From positions 124,001 through 188,000 of the forward strand of contig NZ_BLYI01000027.1 of assembly GCF_016586355.1 (NCBI RefSeq): a stretch of 64,000 bases of DNA. Reading direction: 5' to 3'. Under the pieces are notes generated by a model, which saw only the letters and a program-made list of their open reading frames with translations, was not told the origin of the DNA and ran no database searches. Below, piece by piece: positions 60,231 through 64,000 of the stretch; the first letter of the stretch is position 1; each line of letters opens with the position of its first letter. A program made the translations under genes and the position numbers. The DNA comes from Anaerostipes butyraticus (GTDB lineage Bacteria; Bacillota; Clostridia; Lachnospirales; Lachnospiraceae).

Positions 60231-61394
60231 TTATGACGGAAATATTTTCCCGTCCTTGATGACAGTCTTAAGATTCAGATCTTTATCCCATAATACGAGA
60301 TCTGCTTTTTTTCCTGCTTCAATGGATCCATACATATCATCAATTCCAAGGCTTCTGGCAGGATTGATGGTCGCGCATGCTGCTGCTATCTCCAGAGGAA
60401 TCCCCATTTCCCTTACTACGGTTCTTACACAGTCCGGAAGCGGCGTCACAGACCCTGCCAGAGCCCCATCTGATACCAGTGTCGCACGATTTCCCCTGAC
60501 TTTTACATCCAGCCCTCCAAGAGTATACTGTCCATCCGGCATTCCTGCCGCCCGCATACTGTCACTGATCAAAATCATCCGGTCAGCTCCCAGCATCTGA
60601 AACGTGGCTCTTACCACCGCCGGATGAATATGCACCCCATCGCAGATAATTTCCGCCATAACATGAGAACTGTCCGCCACAGCTCCCACAACACCCGGCT
60701 CACGATGAGAAAATGCCGGCATGGCATTATAAAGATGCACCGCATGACTGGCTCCTGCGTCAAAAGCCTTTTTAGCGGTATCATAATCTGCATTGGTGTG
60801 AGCGAGGGATACGGAAACTTCCCCTTTTACTTCCCGGATAAAAGCTTCTGTCTCAGATTCTTCCGGCGCCACTCCGATAAGTTTTACCAGACCCCTGGCA
60901 GCCTTCTGGAACCTTTTATAAATTTCCGTACTGCATGGAAGGATGTTTCTTTCATCCTGAGCTCCTTTTTTAACTTTACTGATAAACGGTCCTTCCATAT
61001 TGATCCCTACCAGATCGGCGCCTGCCACAGCGGTTCCGTTTTCCTGACTTTTTTTGTATTCTGCGGCATTGGAAAGAACGGATTCCAGTTCCTCCACAGG
61101 AAGCGTCATGGTCGCAGGCGCAATCGCCGTTACCCCGATAGACGCCTCATAGGAGGCGATCGTATCCAGAGCTTCCTTTGTGCCATCACAGACATCCATT
61201 CCTTTACAGCCATGAAAATGCAGATCGATCATCCCCGGCAGACAGTAGCAGCCTTCTCCATCTACCGTCTCTGCTTCAGATTCTTCTATGGCTCCTCCTG
61301 GGAGGATTTTTTCAATCCTGTCTCCATCTGTTACAATATCACCGGATACAAACTTCTGATCCGGCATGTAGATTTTTACATTTTTTATGATCAT
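60231..61394 (-). CDS. nagA: N-acetylglucosamine-6-phosphate deacetylase
   Basis: A 387-residue amidohydrolase producing glucosamine 6-phosphate and acetate. Metal and catalytic motifs: GMIDLHFHGCKGMDV, NMEGPFI, AHTNADYDTAK, HLYNAMPAFSHREPGVVG and LISDSMRAAGMPDGQY. Length is standard. Its start lies 19 nt after nagB. Last gene of the nanE-rpiR-nagB-nagA operon, making the acetylated part of ManNAc/GlcNAc breakdown complete. Confidence 0.95.
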   Translation of the reverse strand: MIIKNVKIYMPDQKFVSGDIVTDGDRIEKILPGGAIEESEAETVDGEGCYCLPGMIDLHFHGCKGMDVCDGTKEALDTIASYEASIGVTAIAPATMTLPVEELESVLSNAAEYKKSQENGTAVAGADLVGINMEGPFISKVKKGAQDERNILPCSTEIYKRFQKAARGLVKLIGVAPEESETEAFIREVKGEVSVSLAHTNADYDTAKKAFDAGASHAVHLYNAMPAFSHREPGVVGAVADSSHVMAEIICDGVHIHPAVVRATFQMLGADRMILISDSMRAAGMPDGQYTLGGLDVKVRGNRATLVSDGALAGSVTPLPDCVRTVVREMGIPLEIAAACATINPARSLGIDDMYGSIEAGKKADLVLWDKDLNLKTVIKDGKIFPS

Positions 61395-61413
61395 GTCATA
61401 ACCTTCTTTTATC

Positions 61414-62157
61414 TTATTTTAAATATTCTTCCGGTACTTTAGATAACGCAGCCTCATCTGCCACGATCGTCACATCTGGATGGAACTGTAAAATAGATCC
61501 CGGAACATGAGGCGTTACAGGTCCGCAGATAGAATTTTTCAGCGCTTCTGCTTTACCTTCTCCGCTGACAACCACAAGGAGTTTCTTTGATTTTAAAATG
61601 GTCCCGATTCCCATACTGTAGGCTTGTCTCGGAACATCATCCGCTGACGCAAAAAATCTCTTATTTGCCTCAATCGTGCTTTCTTTCAGATCAACACAGT
61701 GTGTTGCTTTCTCAAAGACATCTCCCGGCTCGTTAAATCCAATATGCCCATTATGTCCCAGGCCAAGAAGCTGCAGATCCACCTGTCCAAGGGAAGCAAG
61801 AAGATCTTCATAACGGCAAGCTTCTGCCTCACTGTCCATGTTCATGCCGTCTGGAAGATATGTATTCTCCACGTTGATATTTACCTTGTCAAATAAATAT
61901 TCATGCATAAAGTAGTAATAGCTCTGTTTATTTTCTTTTGGCAGTCCTTTATATTCATCCAGATTAACTGTCGTTACTTTTGAAAAATCCAGATCTCCTT
62001 TTTTATACCATTCTACCAGCTGATCATAAACTCCGATCGGTGAAGATCCTGTTGCCAGTCCCAGAAGAGATTCCGGTTTTAAAATCACCTGTGCAGAAAT
62101 AATATTCGCTGCTGTTCTGCTCATTTCATCGTAATCTTTCGTTTTATAAATTCTCAT
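61414..62157 (-). CDS. nagB: Glucosamine-6-phosphate deaminase
   Basis: A 247-residue isomerase-deaminase yielding fructose 6-phosphate and ammonia. Active-site segments: LGLATGSSPIGVYDQLV, the catalytic Asp in TVNLDEYKGLPK, and LLGLGHNGHIGFNEPGD. Length is standard. Start is 2 nt after the RpiR gene, indicating translational coupling. Confidence 0.96.
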   Translation of the reverse strand: MRIYKTKDYDEMSRTAANIISAQVILKPESLLGLATGSSPIGVYDQLVEWYKKGDLDFSKVTTVNLDEYKGLPKENKQSYYYFMHEYLFDKVNINVENTYLPDGMNMDSEAEACRYEDLLASLGQVDLQLLGLGHNGHIGFNEPGDVFEKATHCVDLKESTIEANKRFFASADDVPRQAYSMGIGTILKSKKLLVVVSGEGKAEALKNSICGPVTPHVPGSILQFHPDVTIVADEAALSKVPEEYLK

Positions 62158-62159
62158 TT

Positions 62160-62975
62160 CTATTCTCCTTTTAATGCTTTTACTGTATCGTCATGCATCG
62201 TTTCTTTTCTGAATTTATCTTTCTTCAAATAATAAGAATAAATCAAATCCATCATAACCAGAATCGGAAATTGAGGGGAAATCACATTTCCATAGTTTAA
62301 GTATTTCAACGATGGGATTAAAACCAGTTCATCGCAGAATTCCCGATGTTCTTCCCGATTATTTCCTGTGATCAAAATTGTTTTCGCGCCTCTCCGGTGA
62401 GACTCCCGCAGCATATAGAGCACATCCTTTGCTTCACCGCCGATGCTGATGCCGATCACAACAGATCCTTCTTTCTGAAAGACTGCCTGAATCCTCATCA
62501 GATCCGCATCCTGGACAGCATCAATGTCCACCCCGATCCTTACGAATCTCAGCATCATTTCTCTTGCGGCAAGTCCGGAATTACCTCTTCCGCATACAAA
62601 AACTCTCTCCGCCTGTTCCAGAAGATCACAGATTCTTAAAATCTGCTCTTCATCCAGAAGACTGTATGTCTTATTCAAAAGTTCCTGATACGCATTGAGC
62701 ACCATCCTCGTATGACTGGCAGCTGCCGCATCTTTCCCCATAAAAGTTTCTTCATATTGATAAATAAATTCCCGGTAGCCTCTGTATCCGCATTTTTTTG
62801 CAAACCGTGACAGAGACGCTTCCGACACAAACAGCCGTTTCGCGACTGCTTTGGCCGAAAAATCAGTCTGCTCCTTATTATTGATAAAAAAATCCGCAAT
62901 CGTCTTTTCCAGCGGTGTAAAGTTTTTATAATTAGATTCAATAATCGGAAGCACAGATTTTACGTAATATTCCAT
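62160..62975 (-). CDS. MurR/RpiR family transcriptional regulator
   Basis: A 271-residue regulator with an N-terminal helix-turn-helix (SAKAVAKRLFVSEASLSRFAKKCGYRGYREF, about 40-65; the recognition helix is around SEASLSRF) and a C-terminal SIS sugar-phosphate-binding domain (VFVCGRGNSGLAAREM, GISIGGEAKDVL, ILITGNNREEH). It sits inside the nan/nag operon and probably senses an amino-sugar phosphate such as ManNAc-6-P or GlcN-6-P. A TGAAAG-CTTTCA palindrome upstream of nanE is a likely operator. Confidence 0.9.
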   Translation of the reverse strand: MEYYVKSVLPIIESNYKNFTPLEKTIADFFINNKEQTDFSAKAVAKRLFVSEASLSRFAKKCGYRGYREFIYQYEETFMGKDAAAASHTRMVLNAYQELLNKTYSLLDEEQILRICDLLEQAERVFVCGRGNSGLAAREMMLRFVRIGVDIDAVQDADLMRIQAVFQKEGSVVIGISIGGEAKDVLYMLRESHRRGAKTILITGNNREEHREFCDELVLIPSLKYLNYGNVISPQFPILVMMDLIYSYYLKKDKFRKETMHDDTVKALKGE

Positions 62976-62993
62976 ACTGTTTTCTCCAGTATT

Positions 62994-63680
62994 TTATCGT
63001 ACTGCCTCTGCAAATGATTTCGTGATCAGCTGAGGTCTCGTAATTGCAGATCCCACTACGACACTGTATGCTCCCAGTTCCAGCACTCTTTTTGCTTTTT
63101 CCGGAGTATTCACGTTTCCTTCTGCAATCACCGGATGTTTTACCTGATCTAAAATCTTCCGCAGTACTTCAAAGTCATTTTCTTCAATTTTTAAATCTCT
63201 GCTCTGTTTTGTATAGCCCACTAAAGTTGTCCCAATAAAATCAAATCCCAGCTGGTCCGCATGAAGCGCTTCTTCTACAGTAGAACAGTCTGCCATCCAC
63301 AGCTGATCCGGATATTTTTCCTTAATCTGGCGGAAAAATTCATCCAGAGTTAAACCTCCCGGTCTCTCTGCTTCCGTAGCATCCAGAGCAATGATCTCCG
63401 GTTTTACTTCCATCAGCTGATCAACTTCTTTCATGGTAGGAGTAATATAAACATCACATCCCTCATAATTTTGTTTTACAATTCCGATAACCGGCAGATC
63501 TACCTGTGATTGTATCTCATGGATGTCCTCCCTGGTGTTCGCCCGAATTCCGGCCGCTCCGCCTTCTTTTGCCGCCAGTGCCATCCTTCCCATGATAAAA
63601 GAAGAATGCAGAGGTTCCTCCGGCAGCGCCTGACAGGACACGATCAGTTTTCCTTTCAACTGTTCAATCTTTTGATTCAT
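62994..63680 (-). CDS. nanE: N-acetylmannosamine-6-phosphate 2-epimerase
   Basis: A 228-residue TIM-barrel epimerase converting ManNAc-6-P to GlcNAc-6-P. Signature segments: [44 protein letters not shown] and [12 protein letters not shown], with the C-terminal [14 protein letters not shown]. Sialidase, lyase (nanA) and kinase (nanK) genes are not in the window, so the sialic acid pathway is only partly visible here. First gene of the operon. Confidence 0.95.
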   Translation of the reverse strand: MNQKIEQLKGKLIVSCQALPEEPLHSSFIMGRMALAAKEGGAAGIRANTREDIHEIQSQVDLPVIGIVKQNYEGCDVYITPTMKEVDQLMEVKPEIIALDATEAERPGGLTLDEFFRQIKEKYPDQLWMADCSTVEEALHADQLGFDFIGTTLVGYTKQSRDLKIEENDFEVLRKILDQVKHPVIAEGNVNTPEKAKRVLELGAYSVVVGSAITRPQLITKSFAEAVR

Positions 63681-63703
63681 TTTTTCCCTCCTTTGCTGCC
63701 CTT

Positions 63704-63732
63704 ATCATAGCTTCTTTTTAATCTATTTTCAA
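63704..63732 (-). promoter_or_regulatory. nanE operon promoter
   Basis: TTGAAA (63727-63732), 17-nt spacer, TATGAT (63704-63709), about 24 nt before ATG 63680 with AAAGGAGGG between. Confidence 0.7.
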
Positions 63733-63748
63733 TATTATATGCCATTTC

Positions 63749-63762
63749 TGAAAGTTCTTTCA
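63749..63762. promoter_or_regulatory. Palindromic operator candidate for the RpiR regulator
   Basis: TGAAAGTTCTTTCA, two perfect 6-bp half-sites around TT, 17 bp upstream of the -35 box. GAAA-TTTC palindromes are typical of RpiR-family sites. Confidence 0.5.
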
Positions 63763-63841
63763 TATACTTTTTTTCGTTCCACGATAATTCGTCTTTTCCT
63801 GGCTTAAAAAAAAACACAGACTGTATGTTCTTTCACTGGCA

Positions 63842-63891
63842 CAAAAAAAGAAGGAACTGGCTGTTATATTTTTACCAATTCCTTCTTTTTT
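63842..63891 (-). terminator. Terminator of rnpB
   Basis: AAAAAGAAGGAA with CTGG pairs with CCA and TTCCTTCTTTTT around a loop of about 15 nt; on the minus strand a U-run follows. It lies directly after the RNase P RNA 3' end. Confidence 0.8.
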
Positions 63892-63894
63892 CTG

Positions 63895-64000
63895 CTCAGA
63901 CAGCCGATAAGCCGGGTTCTGTCATTGAATGGCCATCTATCTCGACCTGCTGTCGCCAGCAGGCTCATGCGACCCACCTGAAAACAAATCGGGCCAATTT
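63895..64000 (-). ncRNA. rnpB: RNase P RNA, 3' end (partial, continues beyond the window)
   Basis: The minus strand ends GACAGAACCCGGCTTATCGG then CTGTCTGAGCAG, the conserved 3' P1/J region of bacterial RNase P RNA, preceded by AGGTGGGTCGC and a CCTGCTGGCGACAGCAGG hairpin. About 100 nt are inside the window; the catalytic core lies outside. Confidence 0.9.

Noticed and set aside
1-64000. CRISPR arrays and tRNA genes
   Set aside because: No regularly spaced repeats with spacers and no cloverleaf ending in a typical tRNA 3' region were seen on either strand.

Overview
The window looks like the chromosome of a gut-type Lachnospiraceae bacterium (Bacillota, Clostridia). The evidence is the strict-anaerobe gene content (two glycyl radical enzyme/activase pairs, Fe-dependent alcohol dehydrogenase, Rrf2 regulator beside cysK), near-consensus sigma-A promoters, AGGAGG ribosome-binding sites, and Firmicutes-type RNA regulators (T-box, preQ1-I, an RNase P RNA end). 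No species assignment is made.

Layout. 1-16.1 kb: a truncated glycyl radical enzyme with its divergent activase, a YczE/YitT-like membrane protein, a housekeeping run on the minus strand (polA, coaE, metallo-beta-lactamase-fold hydrolase, ACT protein, UPF0210/DUF711 protein, tyrS), cysK with an Rrf2 regulator, a NUDIX hydrolase, and a complete second glycyl radical enzyme/activase pair. 16.1-24.8 kb: an uncharacterised envelope/signalling neighbourhood with two paralogous lipocalin-like proteins, a von Willebrand A protein, two secreted proteins (one with a YARHG domain), an active membrane Ser/Thr kinase and a zinc-ribbon pseudokinase with the same type of ectodomain. An IS200-type element sits inside it, and a promoter-proximal motif recurs three to four times. 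25-48 kb: BFD-like ferredoxin, AI-2E transporter, a structured small RNA, glutamate synthase (gltBD), a MATE pump, an OPT transporter operon, PepD dipeptidase, Fe-alcohol dehydrogenase, the preQ0/queuosine operon queD-queE-folE-queC behind a preQ1-type riboswitch, the fructose PTS fruA, an alanine symporter and CcdA.

48.5-56.4 kb is the most striking region: a visibly AT-rich island of about 7.6 kb bounded by two identical 129-bp direct repeats. The repeat is the 3' end of the ABC ATPase gene at 56285-57058, so the island sits exactly at the stop codon of that gene, leaving one intact gene and one orphan 3' fragment. On the plus strand the island carries a complete agr-type quorum-sensing system: LytTR response regulator, AgrC-like sensor kinase, AgrB, and a 38-residue AgrD-like precursor whose ring nucleophile appears to be serine. 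The agrB promoter carries two AAGGACA repeats spaced 21 bp. On the minus strand it carries what looks like a damaged peptide-natural-product operon: a radical-SAM SPASM domain without its catalytic barrel, an S41-type peptidase, a 49-residue membrane peptide and a two-gene ABC exporter. A decayed IS30-family transposase lies between the two halves.

56.3-64 kb: a TrpXYZ-like ABC transporter behind a T-box whose specifier reads UGG (Trp), a SleB-like cell-wall hydrolase, an amino-sugar/sialic-acid operon (nanE, RpiR regulator, nagB, nagA) with a palindrome upstream of its promoter, and the 3' end of rnpB at the window edge. Promoter spacings, repeats and hairpins were found by reading the sequence; no alignments, folding programs or database searches were run.
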